A stretch of DNA of 64,000 bases from CAYWNA01 sp964459305. GTDB taxonomy: Bacteria; Planctomycetota; Planctomycetia; Pirellulales; Pirellulaceae. The position numbers and the translations under genes are program-made. Location: NCBI GenBank assembly GCA_964459305.1, contig CAYWNA010000028.1:14669-78668 (forward strand), read 5' to 3'. Of the stretch, positions 50,211-58,654 are shown piece by piece; the first letter of the stretch is position 1, and each line of letters opens with the position of its first letter. The notes beneath the pieces were generated by a model. The model was given only the letters and a program-made list of their open reading frames with translations, made no database searches and was not told the DNA's origin.

Positions 50211-51050
50211 ATGGCACTGTTCAAGCGTGAAGATGTTTTGGAGAAGTTGCGAGCCAAGGTGGCGGCGGGAAAGCCTATTGTCGGCGGTGGTGCTGGGACG
50301 GGCATCAGCGCGAAAATGGCCGAGGCCGGTGGTATTGACCTGCTGATAATCTACAACTCGGGGCGATTCCGCATGGGCGGCCGGGGGTCACTGTCGGGTA
50401 TGATGCCCTACGGCGACGCGAACGGCATCGTCATGGAAATGGCTAGTGAAGTGATTCCGGTGGTCCGCCAGACGCCTGTGCTGGCTGGTGTATGTGGCAC
50501 CGATCCGTTTCGCGTCATGAAGCTATTTCTGCGCGATGTGGATGCAGCCGGTTTTTCGGGAATCCAGAACTTCCCGACGGTGGGCCTCATCGACGGCACG
50601 TTTCGCCAGAACCTGGAAGAAACCGGAATGGGCTACGGTCCGGAAGTCGATATGATCCGCACGGCACACGAGATGGGACTCCTGACGACACCTTACAGCT
50701 TCAATCCCGACGAGGCCACTGCCATGGCGGAGGCGGGTGCCGATATCCTGATTCCACACATGGGCTTGACCACCAAAGGCACAATTGGCGCCGGAACGGC
50801 ACTGACGCTGGATGAGTCCGCGAAGCGGGTCCAGCAGATGCACGACGCCGCCAAACGCGTCAATCCCGATATCCTCGTGCTCTGCCACGGCGGCCCGATC
50901 GCCGAACCGGCAGACGCGCAGTACATCCTGGACCACACGGAGGGCATCGTAGGCTTCTACGGGGCCAGCAGCATGGAGCGACTGCCCGTGGAGCCGGCCA
51001 TCTCCGGGCGCGTGCGCGAATTCACGGAACTGAAGTTCAGACCCACGTAG
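50211..51050 (+). CDS. TIM-barrel protein, PEP hydrolase/Tm-1 C-terminal-domain family
   Basis: A 279-residue TIM-barrel protein: PIVGGGAGTGISAKMAEAGG, LLIIYNSGRFRMGGRGSLSG, PVLAGVCGTDPFRVM, GIQNFPTVGLIDGTFRQNLE and FYGASSMERLPVE are family blocks. It corresponds to the C-terminal half of plant Tm-1 and to the phosphoenolpyruvate hydrolase-like family. The exact reaction is not established. A strong AAGGAGG lies four to ten bases before ATG 50211; the open frame upstream overlaps the end of the previous gene and is not coding. Together with the UPF0261 gene at 47.4 kb it makes a split Tm-1 pair. Confidence 0.9.
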   Translation: MALFKREDVLEKLRAKVAAGKPIVGGGAGTGISAKMAEAGGIDLLIIYNSGRFRMGGRGSLSGMMPYGDANGIVMEMASEVIPVVRQTPVLAGVCGTDPFRVMKLFLRDVDAAGFSGIQNFPTVGLIDGTFRQNLEETGMGYGPEVDMIRTAHEMGLLTTPYSFNPDEATAMAEAGADILIPHMGLTTKGTIGAGTALTLDESAKRVQQMHDAAKRVNPDILVLCHGGPIAEPADAQYILDHTEGIVGFYGASSMERLPVEPAISGRVREFTELKFRPT

Positions 51051-51144
51051 CCAATACCAGACGACCCCTAATCCTGGCCCGCAATCGCCTACCCTGTTAT
51101 ACTGGTTCTAGTCCGGTTTCGCTTTGTTTTGTATCATCAGCTCT

Positions 51145-52545
51145 ATGTCTGCAGACAAAGCGAGAGAACTCGAACAAACCACTCCCGCGTCCGTGCGCAC
51201 GTTGATCGTCGACAACGATCCTGCGCATGCGCACACCGTGTCGGAGATCCTGGAGCGGATCGGCTACGAATGCGAGGTCGCCACGTCGGGTCCTGAAGGG
51301 TTGCGGCGAGTTGAGCAAGACACGTACGACGTGGTTGTCACCGACTTGGTGATGAACGACGTGGACGGCATGGAGTTGCTCCGCCGGACCAAGGAATTGT
51401 TGCCCAACTGCGAAGTGATCATGGTCACGGGGCACGCCTCCGTGGCAGGCGCGGTCGAGGCCATGCAGCAGGGGGCATTCAACTACCTGGAAAAGCCGAT
51501 TACGTCTCAGCGTCTGCGGGCCGTGTTCGAGCGCGCCGTCGACGCGGTTGCCCTGCGCCGCCAGAACATCGAACTGACCCAGCGGCTGGACGAACGGTTC
51601 GGCTTCGAAGGCATCATCTATGCCAGCGACAAGATGAAATTGGTGATCGACCGGCTGAAACGCATCTCGCCGACGGATGCGACGGTACTGATCACCGGCG
51701 AAAGCGGCACCGGCAAGGAACTGATCGCTCAGGCCATCCATCAGAACAGCCCACGTAAGAACAAGCGAGTGGTGCCGCTGAACGCACGAGCAGTGGCGGA
51801 AAACCTGGTGGAAAGCGAATTGTTCGGCCACGTGAAGGGCGCTTTTACCGACGCCGTTACCGATCGCGTCGGCGCCTTTGAGTACGCCAACGGTGGCACG
51901 TTGTTCCTGGACGAAGTCGGCGACATGCCGATGTCTACGCAAGTCAAGTTGCTGCGCGTGTTGGAGGAACATCAGATCACCCGGGTAGGCGACAACAAAC
52001 CGGTCAAAGTCAACGTTCGGCTGGTTTCGGCCACGAATCAAAACTTGGAGGATGCCATCGAGAGCGGAGACTTCCGGCGCGATTTGTACTATCGCATCAA
52101 GGTCATCACGATCGACCTGCCCAGCCTGCGCGAACGTCGCGAGGACATCGTGCCGCTGGTCGACCACTTTCGCAAGCAATTCACCAAACGACACGGGAAA
52201 ACGGTCAAGAACATCTCACCGGCGGCGACTCGCAAGTTCTTCGCCTACGACTGGCCGGGCAACGTGCGCCAACTGCGGAATGCCATCGAGACGATGGTGG
52301 TTCTCGATGTGGATGGAATCCTGGACGTAGACGACTTGCCGCCGGAACTGGCAGATGTGGAAGATAGCCAAACGAGCGTCGGCGAAGGTCCGATGGGACT
52401 GGTGGGCCAACCGCTGACGGAAATCGAAAGTTGGGCCATCGAGCAGACGTTGAAGCTGACAAATGGCAACCGCGAGGAGACGGCTCGGATTCTGGGAATC
52501 GGTGCTCGAACGTTGTACCGCAAGCTGGAGAAGTACAAGCTGTAA
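51145..52545 (+). CDS. NtrC-family response regulator, GAFTDA variant
   Basis: About 466 residues. The receiver domain has VRTLIVDNDPAHA (D-N-D in the acidic pocket), phosphoacceptor Asp67 in VVVTDLVMNDVDG and Lys in LEKPIT. The AAA+ domain follows with Walker A ITGESGTGKELIAQ, Walker B GGTLFLDEVGDMP, and the sigma-54-contacting loop reading GAFTDA (232-237) where GAFTGA is the rule. The preceding NCAA segment is NARA. A C-terminal Fis-type helix-turn-helix (GNREETARILGIGARTLYRK) binds DNA. No partner kinase adjoins it. With the altered loop, activation of sigma-54 should not be taken for granted. mutL starts 29 bases downstream. Confidence 0.92.
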   Translation: MSADKARELEQTTPASVRTLIVDNDPAHAHTVSEILERIGYECEVATSGPEGLRRVEQDTYDVVVTDLVMNDVDGMELLRRTKELLPNCEVIMVTGHASVAGAVEAMQQGAFNYLEKPITSQRLRAVFERAVDAVALRRQNIELTQRLDERFGFEGIIYASDKMKLVIDRLKRISPTDATVLITGESGTGKELIAQAIHQNSPRKNKRVVPLNARAVAENLVESELFGHVKGAFTDAVTDRVGAFEYANGGTLFLDEVGDMPMSTQVKLLRVLEEHQITRVGDNKPVKVNVRLVSATNQNLEDAIESGDFRRDLYYRIKVITIDLPSLRERREDIVPLVDHFRKQFTKRHGKTVKNISPAATRKFFAYDWPGNVRQLRNAIETMVVLDVDGILDVDDLPPELADVEDSQTSVGEGPMGLVGQPLTEIESWAIEQTLKLTNGNREETARILGIGARTLYRKLEKYKL

Positions 52546-52574
52546 ACTGGCGTTCCACTTACCGAACGGATTCC

Positions 52575-54512
52575 ATGGCCGACATCAGACAACTCCCACC
52601 GAGTGTTATCAACAAGATCGCTGCAGGCGAGGTCATCGAACGTCCGGCCAGCCTGGTCAAGGAGTTGATGGAAAACTCGGTGGACGCGGGGGCGACGCGT
52701 ATCGATGTGTCGGTCGAAAAGGGCGGGACGGAGCTGGTTCGCGTGGCCGATGATGGTTGCGGCATCGTTCCGGATCAATTGAAGTTGGCCGTTGCGAGTC
52801 ACGCCACCAGCAAGATCCGCGACGCCGACGAGTTGTTCGACGTCCGTAGCCTCGGTTTTCGCGGCGAGGCCTTGGCGTCGATCGCGGAGGTCAGCCGTTT
52901 TCTGCTGCGCAGCCGTACCGGCCAGGATCAGGCGGGCACGGAATTGGAGGTGGTAGGCGGCCAACTGGGCGACGTTGCTCCCTGCGGCTCGCCGGTGGGC
53001 ACGATCGTGGAAGTGCGTCAGCTGTTCTACAATACGCCGGTGCGGCGAAAATTCCTGCGAACCACGCAAACCGAGTTTGGCCACGTCAGCGAGGCCTTTA
53101 CTCGCATTGCGCTGGCTCATCACCGAGTACATTTCACGCTTCGCCACAACGACCGGATCGTTCACGATCTTGCGCCGGTTGAAAGCTGGCGAGAGCGTAT
53201 CGGGACGTTCTTTGGCGCGGAATTGGGCGATGGATTAATTCCCGTGGGAAGCGATGATGGGAACGTGCGCCTGAACGGCTATGTCGCGCATCCCAGCTTC
53301 AATCGCGCGAACAACCGCATGCAATACCTATTTCTTAACGGGCGTTACATCCGAGACCGTTCACTACAGCACGCGTTGGTTGAAGCCTACCGTGGTTTGC
53401 TGCTCACGGGACGTTACCCCATCGTCTTCCTGAGGCTGGAGATTCCTGCCGACGCGGTGGATGTGAACGTTCACCCAACCAAGCTGGAGGTCCGTTTTCA
53501 GGACGGCGGTCGCATCTACAGTATGTTGCTGGGTTCGCTCCGGCAGAAATTCTTGAGCACCGACCTGACAGCCAAGGTCCAGCCCAGTTCGCTTGTGGTG
53601 GACACCGATCCGAGCGCGGCCCACGATGGCCGAGGAGCCGAACAGCATCGCGAAGAGCTGGTCAATTGGGCCAAAGGACAACTGGCTGGAAATGGACCGC
53701 GGGAATCGGGTGCCGGGACGCGGGGTTCAGACTCGGGGGCGAGGCAATCGGGCCTCGATCTGAAGTATGAACGCCCGGGTGGCGGCACTTCGGATTTCAA
53801 ACCCTTTCCAGACTTTGGTGGACAGACATTTCGTCCGGCGACTCCCGACGAAACCGGCAGTCCGGGTTCGCCACCGCGGCATGCGGCTGGAGCCTCCGAA
53901 TCGCGGGCGGATGAGGCTGCCCCGTCGTTCGGTCCGGCGATTTCGCATGAAGGTATGCAAGTCCACAATCGATACTTGATCACTGAGCACGACGATGGCG
54001 TTGTGGTCATCGACCAACACGCCTTGCACGAGCGGATTTTGTACGAGCAGTTGCGTGAAAAGGCCCTTGCCGGAACGGTAGAGAAGCAGAGGCTGTTGGT
54101 CCCCGAACCCGTCTCCTTGACACCGCCTGAGGCGGCGGCAGCACTTGACGCAAGTGAGGCGTTGGCTCAATTGGGGATTGAAATCGAACCGTTTGGCGGC
54201 GATACCGTCCTGGTGTCGACGTACCCAGCGATGCTGGCAAATTTCAATCCCAGCGAGGTTCTCCGCCAACTGGTCGAACAGCTTCTGTCGGGCGGCGAGC
54301 CACCGTTGCGTCGCGATCTGTTGGACGACATGCTCCATACCCTCGCCTGTAAAGCGGCGATCAAGGCCGGCGACCGGCTGACCCAGGAGGAAATATCAGC
54401 GTTGCTTGAACAAAGGCACTTGTTCCAAGACACTCACCACTGTCCTCACGGACGCCCTACGTCGCTGGTGTTCACGAGAGAGGAGTTGGACAAACGCTTC
54501 AAGCGTACATAG
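52575..54512 (+). CDS. mutL: DNA mismatch repair endonuclease MutL
   Basis: About 645 residues. The N-terminal GHKL ATPase shows INKIAAGEVIERPASLVKEL, DAGATRIDV, DDGCGI, SHATSKI and GFRGEALASIAEVS. After a Gly/Ser/Pro-rich linker (about 360-460) comes the C-terminal dimerisation domain with the endonuclease motif DQHALHERILYE (Asp480), ACKAAIK, and CPHGRPT near the end. This set marks a nicking-competent, metal-binding MutL, as in bacteria without MutH. Start 52575 matches the family N-terminus MADIRQLPPSV. The linker is longer than in E. coli. It follows the NtrC-type gene closely. Confidence 0.96.
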   Translation: MADIRQLPPSVINKIAAGEVIERPASLVKELMENSVDAGATRIDVSVEKGGTELVRVADDGCGIVPDQLKLAVASHATSKIRDADELFDVRSLGFRGEALASIAEVSRFLLRSRTGQDQAGTELEVVGGQLGDVAPCGSPVGTIVEVRQLFYNTPVRRKFLRTTQTEFGHVSEAFTRIALAHHRVHFTLRHNDRIVHDLAPVESWRERIGTFFGAELGDGLIPVGSDDGNVRLNGYVAHPSFNRANNRMQYLFLNGRYIRDRSLQHALVEAYRGLLLTGRYPIVFLRLEIPADAVDVNVHPTKLEVRFQDGGRIYSMLLGSLRQKFLSTDLTAKVQPSSLVVDTDPSAAHDGRGAEQHREELVNWAKGQLAGNGPRESGAGTRGSDSGARQSGLDLKYERPGGGTSDFKPFPDFGGQTFRPATPDETGSPGSPPRHAAGASESRADEAAPSFGPAISHEGMQVHNRYLITEHDDGVVVIDQHALHERILYEQLREKALAGTVEKQRLLVPEPVSLTPPEAAAALDASEALAQLGIEIEPFGGDTVLVSTYPAMLANFNPSEVLRQLVEQLLSGGEPPLRRDLLDDMLHTLACKAAIKAGDRLTQEEISALLEQRHLFQDTHHCPHGRPTSLVFTREELDKRFKRT

Positions 54513-54721
54513 CAGGGCAAAAGGACCCCACCTATGCGTACGCTTGGAGTTTTTGAAGTACCCGAACCAAGGCACTTTCTTGCACGATAACCTCTGACCG
54601 GTCGTTGCGACGAATTGAAAATCAGCGTTATTGCATCTACCATTGAGAATGGAGCGGGTTGCCCTACCCGGCGTGTCCGCGAATCTGAATCATCTTGTAC
54701 CTGATGAGGAGCTTTGAGCCC

Positions 54722-56206
54722 ATGATTTGTGTCTGCATAGGTCGCGGCCGTCACAAGATGACAATGGCCGAACATCGGCACTTGGCGGAACAAGGCGTGA
54801 AACTGGTCGAGTTGCGGGTCGATTACATTCGTAGCCGGTTGGATATCAAACGATTGCTCGCGGACCGTCCGTGTCCCTGCATCGTCACCTGCCGGCGTGA
54901 GTCGGACGGCGGTCAGTGGAGCGGGACCGAAGAGGAACGGATCATGGCCCTACGCACGGCGATTGTGGAAGGCGCCGACTATGTGGACCTGGAAGAGGAC
55001 ATCGCCGACAAGATCCCACGGTACGGTAACACAAAGAGGATCATCAGCTTTCACGATTTCCGCGAGACTCCTGAAGACTTGGAGGAAATCCACGACCGCT
55101 TGGCCCGGTTGGATCCCGACATCGTGAAGATCGCCACGATGACTCACCGGCCTCAAGACAACCAGCGCATGTTCGACCTGATGCGAGACAGCACGATCCC
55201 GACCGTTGGCATCTGCATGGGTGAAATTGGCATGCCCACGCGGATTCTGGCCGGTAAGTTCGGTGCGCCGTTCAGCTACGCCACGTTCCATCACGATCGC
55301 AATCTGGCACCCGGACAGATCGACTACAAGCAGATGCGAGAGGTTTACCGGTATGAAGATATCAACGCCGAAACTGAAATCTACGGCGTGATTGCTGACC
55401 CGGTCGCGTACAACACCCATCCGGTCGTTATTAATGCCGCCTTCGCGGAACACAAACTGAACAAAGTACTCGTGCCGTTCCGCGTGCCGCGAGACTATCT
55501 GCCTTTGTTCATGACATCCTGCGACGAATTGGGCATCAAAGGTCTGGCCGTGACGATACCGCACAAAGACGAGGTGGTGCGTCATCTGAATCAGGGTGAC
55601 GGTGCGGTTCGTAACATCGGCGCTGCCAACACGGTGATGTTCGAAAGCAAGGGGGCCGTGGGCTACAATACGGAGTATGGCGGTTTTTCGGACGCCTTGG
55701 ATCAATTGTCCCCCGAAGACGAACGCGGCAGGAACCTGGTTGGCAAGACGGCACTGATCCTCGGCGCCGGCAGTGTTTCCAGGGCGATTGCCTTTTCGTT
55801 GAAACGTCGCGAAGCGGATGTTCTCATAACATCACGCAACTATGAACTGGCTGGTCTGCTCGCGGAACGCTTGAGTTGTCGCGCCGTCCAATGGTACGAA
55901 CGCTCGCGGGTCGAACCCGACATCCTGGTGAACGCGACGCCGATCGGTACGCACCCGAATCTCGACGAAGCGCCATTCGACAGGAAATACCTGCAGCGGT
56001 CCACGGTGGTGGTCGATACGGTGTACAACCCGGAACAGACGTTGCTGATTAAGCAGGCCCGCGAGCAGGGCTGTCGAACCGTGACCGGAGTCGACGTGTT
56101 CACGCGAGAGGCGGCGCTGCAATTCGAGCATTTTTCCGGTCAAAAGGCCCCCGTAGAACTGATGCGGAATGAACTGAAACGCTCAATCGGACCGGCGAAG
56201 GTGTAG
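54722..56206 (+). CDS. aroDE: Fused 3-dehydroquinate dehydratase / shikimate dehydrogenase-like enzyme
   Basis: About 494 residues. The type I dehydroquinase half (1-220) is intact: ICVCIGRGRHKMTMAEHR, VELRVDYIR, His111 in ISFHDF and Schiff-base Lys136 in DIVKIATMTH. The shikimate dehydrogenase half begins YGVIADPVAYNTHPVVINAA. There the two substrate-binding serines of the usual HSxSP motif are Asn231 and His233, and the catalytic-pair Asp in NTD is Glu318 (GYNTEYGG). The paired Lys282 (VTIPHKDEV) and the NADP loop ILGAGSVSRAIAF are kept. So the second activity may be altered or lost. The stop is one base before the next start. Confidence 0.88.
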   Translation: MICVCIGRGRHKMTMAEHRHLAEQGVKLVELRVDYIRSRLDIKRLLADRPCPCIVTCRRESDGGQWSGTEEERIMALRTAIVEGADYVDLEEDIADKIPRYGNTKRIISFHDFRETPEDLEEIHDRLARLDPDIVKIATMTHRPQDNQRMFDLMRDSTIPTVGICMGEIGMPTRILAGKFGAPFSYATFHHDRNLAPGQIDYKQMREVYRYEDINAETEIYGVIADPVAYNTHPVVINAAFAEHKLNKVLVPFRVPRDYLPLFMTSCDELGIKGLAVTIPHKDEVVRHLNQGDGAVRNIGAANTVMFESKGAVGYNTEYGGFSDALDQLSPEDERGRNLVGKTALILGAGSVSRAIAFSLKRREADVLITSRNYELAGLLAERLSCRAVQWYERSRVEPDILVNATPIGTHPNLDEAPFDRKYLQRSTVVVDTVYNPEQTLLIKQAREQGCRTVTGVDVFTREAALQFEHFSGQKAPVELMRNELKRSIGPAKV

Positions 56207-56207
56207 C

Positions 56208-57509
56208 GTGGATCTGCTGCTGTATTCTGGCATCTTCGTTCTGGGCGCCTGCCTTGCCGGGCAACTGAACCGAGGCATCTACCGGCTGGCTTGGCATCGC
56301 CAGCCGATTGGCCCTTGGTCGGTTCCGCACCCGAATGCTCCGGCTCGCCGACTGCTGGATCGAATACCTATCATCGGCTGGCTCGGTCTGCGCAGGGAGG
56401 CTTCGATTCACGGACCGCTGTTCTGGGTGCGCCCGATACTTATCGAGCTGTCTGTGGGGCTTGGTTTTGCCGTGCTCTACTGGTGGGAAATCCATCAGGC
56501 TGGCTTGATGCCCGCGCTCGTGCGATTGCCGTTCGATCCTTGGATGTTGCACGCTCAGTACACTGGCCACGTCATTCTCATCTCGCTGATGATCGTGGCC
56601 ACGTTCATCGACTTCGACGAGAAAACGATCCCCGACGCGATCACTGTCCCTGGGACGCTTATCGGGCTCGCGCTGATGGCGTTGTGGCCTGTCGCCGCCC
56701 CGCCGGTGGTTGAGGTGAAGGGTCTGGGAATGTTGTCCGTGGGCCACCTGCGGCTCACGTCACCGCTTGCCTGGCCGCAATGGCTCGACGGTATTCACGG
56801 ACTGTGGATTGGATTTGCTTGCTTCGCCATGTGGTGCTTCGCCATCTGGCCCAAGACCGTGACGATGCGACGAGGCCCGATGAAAGCGGTTCAGTTTTTC
56901 TTCGCCAGCATGATTCGCTATCCTGGCTGGTGGATCATCGTGCTAATGATGCTGGCCGGCTGCGCGGGAATCGCGCTGATTTGGGGCTGTGGCGGCGACA
57001 GGTGGCCCAGCCTGCTCACGTCGCTGGTGGGCACGGCCTTCGGCGGCGGCTTGATTTGGGTGGTGCGAATTATTGGCGGCGGAGCGTTGGGCAAGGAAGC
57101 CATGGGCTTTGGCGACGTCACACTGCTGGCGATGATCGGTGCGTACCTTGGATGGCAAGCTTCGTTAATGGTCTTTTTCCTGGCGCCCATTGTCGCCGTG
57201 TTCATCAGTCTGGCCCAGTGGATCTTGACGCGACGAAGGGACATCGCATTCGGACCTTACCTATGCGTCGCGGCGTTGATCATGATCCTACGGTGGAGCC
57301 CGATCTGGGAGGAACATGCGAAAGCGGTCTATGCTCTCGGCTGGATACCGCAACTGCTTTTCTTCTGCTTGATTCTGCTGGCCGGAATGCTCCGCCTGTG
57401 GAGGATCATCGAAGGATTTATCTTCGGGGAGCTAACGTTTGACACCGCGCATGAAGCAGCGGAAGAAGCGGATGAAGACCAGCCCCAGGAAGAAAGCGAA
57501 GAAATGTGA
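56208..57509 (+). CDS. Prepilin peptidase (A24 aspartic protease family)
   Basis: A 433-residue polytopic membrane protein. The two catalytic aspartates are in ATFIDFDEKTIPD (Asp135, followed by Asp137) and in EAMGFGDVTLLAMIGAYLG (Asp303), which carries the GxGD motif. A divergent N-terminal methylase-like segment (HPNAPARRLLDRIPIIGWL) lacks the CxxC pairs of many PilD proteins. An insert of about 120 residues separates the two catalytic helices, and the C-terminal tail is acidic (EEADEDQPQEESEEM). It should cleave pseudopilin leaders such as those of the DUF1559 proteins. GTG start, one base after the aroDE stop, so translation is likely coupled. Confidence 0.88.
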   Translation: MDLLLYSGIFVLGACLAGQLNRGIYRLAWHRQPIGPWSVPHPNAPARRLLDRIPIIGWLGLRREASIHGPLFWVRPILIELSVGLGFAVLYWWEIHQAGLMPALVRLPFDPWMLHAQYTGHVILISLMIVATFIDFDEKTIPDAITVPGTLIGLALMALWPVAAPPVVEVKGLGMLSVGHLRLTSPLAWPQWLDGIHGLWIGFACFAMWCFAIWPKTVTMRRGPMKAVQFFFASMIRYPGWWIIVLMMLAGCAGIALIWGCGGDRWPSLLTSLVGTAFGGGLIWVVRIIGGGALGKEAMGFGDVTLLAMIGAYLGWQASLMVFFLAPIVAVFISLAQWILTRRRDIAFGPYLCVAALIMILRWSPIWEEHAKAVYALGWIPQLLFFCLILLAGMLRLWRIIEGFIFGELTFDTAHEAAEEADEDQPQEESEEM

Positions 57510-57527
57510 GAGATCTTGTTTAACCCG

Positions 57528-57594
57528 AAGCCGGAGGCGATGGCGGTAGCGGGGTGGACGGCCCACACGTAGCGCCCGCCATCGCCTCCGGCTT
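57528..57594. terminator. Bidirectional hairpin between convergent genes
   Basis: Perfect 19-base arms AAGCCGGAGGCGATGGCGG (57528-57546) and its inverse (57576-57594) around a 29-base loop, centred between two convergent stops. Likely a terminator for both, though the repeat-like sequence suggests it is also a dispersed element. Confidence 0.6.
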
Positions 57595-57610
57595 AGAAGG
57601 GAACTGGCAC

Positions 57611-58651
57611 TCACTCCGCCGCAAACTCGTCGCGTAGGAATTCGGCCGCCGTTTCCCATTTCTCAGCGGCAGCAGAGAAGTCCACTTGCATGTGCTTGAT
57701 AGCTCGGTCTCCCTGAGCTCGCGATGAGACGGTTACCTGCGTGTTAAGCGGAAACTGGGCGCTGCGTCCTTGGGCCAATTTCGTTTCGACCTCGGGCGAT
57801 AGAAGGTAGTCGACCAGCCGATGAGCGACGTCGGTGTTCTTTGCCCCTCGTATCAATGCCAGAGTATTGGGAATGAACAGGGCTCCCATTCCGTCATCCG
57901 CCTGATCCGGGTAGATGATTTCGACGGGCATTCCATTGTCTTTTTCGATGATGGCGTCGTCCGTGTCCGTTAGTCCGAATGCCAACTCGCCCCTGCCAAC
58001 GGCCAATGCGACCTGCTTGTTGCCGGACAAGATCTGAGCGTTCTGTCTTAGACGACGGAAGAAATCCTGTGCCTCCTCATCGCCCCAAACAGCGAACAGC
58101 ACAGCGGCGTGAGTAGCCGTCGTGCCAAACAGAGGTTTGGCCACTCCCACTTTGCCTTTCCATTTCGGATCCGTCAAATCATGGATCGAGCCAGGCCGCT
58201 GCCCTTCAGGCACCACCTCGGTATTCACAACCAATACGCGAATCCGCGCAGCAAGACCATACCACGCACCGTCCGGCGCGCGGTACGCATCGGGATAACT
58301 GCTCGCGGCAGGCGACTCGTACGTGTCCAGCAGGCCGAGTTTTTGCAGGCGTAGCGTATGCAGGATCTCGTTGTTCCAAAATAGATCGCAACGCGGACGA
58401 TTGCTTTCTTGAATGATGGCGTTGACCAGACCAACGGTCTTGGTGGATTCCACGTCGTACTTGTCCTCGACCGTGACGCCCGTTTCTCGTTCAAAATCCC
58501 TGAAAATCGGCTCGGAAAATTCCTCGTCAAGCGCCGTATAGACGAAGACCTCTTGTTCCGATTCTGACCAGCAGCCCATCACGACCAACGCGAGAATCGT
58601 GAATGACCCAATCCCAAGGACGAATGATCGATGATTAGCCGGCGAGTTCAT
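57611..58651 (-). CDS. ABC-transporter solute-binding lipoprotein (Fe3+/AfuA-like)
   Basis: A 346-residue periplasmic binding protein. The lipobox is VVMGCWS. The mature start QEVFVYTALDEEFSEPIFRD and the blocks LFWNNEILHTLRLQKLGLL, HDLTDPKWKGKVGVAKP and FIPNTLALIRGAKN are typical of the ferric-iron/thiamine-type class (FbpA/AfuA). The tyrosine pair that binds iron in FbpA is not clearly present, so iron is only a guess; phosphonates or other anions are possible. No permease or ATPase is adjacent, so it is an orphan or serves a remote system. It lies three bases downstream of the TIGR03009 gene and is probably co-transcribed with it. Confidence 0.85.
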   Translation of the reverse strand: MNSPANHRSFVLGIGSFTILALVVMGCWSESEQEVFVYTALDEEFSEPIFRDFERETGVTVEDKYDVESTKTVGLVNAIIQESNRPRCDLFWNNEILHTLRLQKLGLLDTYESPAASSYPDAYRAPDGAWYGLAARIRVLVVNTEVVPEGQRPGSIHDLTDPKWKGKVGVAKPLFGTTATHAAVLFAVWGDEEAQDFFRRLRQNAQILSGNKQVALAVGRGELAFGLTDTDDAIIEKDNGMPVEIIYPDQADDGMGALFIPNTLALIRGAKNTDVAHRLVDYLLSPEVETKLAQGRSAQFPLNTQVTVSSRAQGDRAIKHMQVDFSAAAEKWETAAEFLRDEFAAE

Positions 58652-58654
58652 GGA

